Source: Gymnopilus junonius (Eukaryota; Basidiomycota; Agaricomycetes; Agaricales; Galerinaceae). From it: a DNA stretch of 64,000 nt. The notes beneath the pieces were generated by a model, which saw only the letters and a list, made by a program, of their open reading frames with translations, did not search any database and was not told the DNA's origin. The stretch covers positions 310,001 to 374,000 of the forward strand of contig JADNYJ010000002.1 of assembly GCA_015501075.1 (NCBI GenBank). Direction: 5' to 3'. Each line of letters opens with the position of its first letter. Within the stretch, counting starts at the first letter, position 1. The position numbers were made by a program, and so were the translations under genes. Of this stretch, positions 63,945 through 64,000 are shown piece after piece.

Positions 63945-64000
63945 CTATGCAGTTCTTGACTTTCTCAGCCTTGCAACTGACATCGTACGGCGTGGCACGA

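Overview
The window is nuclear DNA of a filamentous basidiomycete, most likely an Agaricomycete. Genes are broken by many 45-75 nt GT-AG introns with CTRAY-like branch sites. Gene spacing is tight, often about 100 bp between divergent starts and under 100 bp between convergent stops. The gene set is fungal throughout: ERMES Mmm1, an RNA-silencing RdRP, a GH74-CBM1 xyloglucanase, a Dlt1-like protein and a Puc1/Cln-type cyclin. I found no rRNA, tRNA, CRISPR or bacterial-type features. Most products are identified by spliced translation read by eye, so individual splice sites carry some uncertainty.

Layout, left to right. 0-8 kb: RAP1 telomere protein (+), CDK11-like kinase (-), tubulin-tyrosine-ligase-like protein (-), MMM1 (+), a degenerate alpha/beta hydrolase (-) and RNA polymerase subunit RPB8 (+). 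8-19 kb: a large Sec7-PH Arf exchange factor (-), NOP7/pescadillo (-), SmD2 (+) and an RNA-dependent RNA polymerase (-). 20-31 kb: an eIF4E-binding 4E-T-like protein (+), a 2.9 kb gene-poor stretch, a G1-type cyclin (+) and a Gfo/Idh/MocA oxidoreductase (-). 31-43 kb: an unassigned fungal protein (+), an Itc1-like ISWI-complex subunit (+), an AVT-type vacuolar amino-acid transporter (+, one apparent frameshift), eIF3k (-) and a Swd3/WDR5 WD40 protein (+, one apparent frameshift). 43-49 kb: HYPK-like NatA partner (-), a short inverted-repeat transposon, hexameric polyubiquitin (+), UTP23 (-), EMC7 (+) and a small unassigned protein (-). 50-63 kb: secreted CAP/PR-1 protein (+), Dlt1-like membrane protein (+), NADH-cytochrome b5 reductase (-), dual-specificity phosphatase (+), TVP23 (-) and GH74 xyloglucanase with CBM1 (-). 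The last kilobase holds at most a fragment of a further gene.

Most genes are housekeeping and do not form a pathway cluster. Loose themes are ribosome and translation (NOP7, UTP23, eIF3k, 4E-T, HYPK), chromatin and telomere (RAP1, Itc1, Swd3) and the secretory system (Sec7, EMC7, TVP23). The most interesting non-gene signals are two. One is an 812-bp element with 8-bp target duplications and three GCGAAGC mini-hairpins, inserted in the HYPK/polyubiquitin shared promoter. The other is an array of four TGTTTC-N4/5-GAAACA palindromes spaced about 53 bp apart in the UTP23/EMC7 shared promoter.
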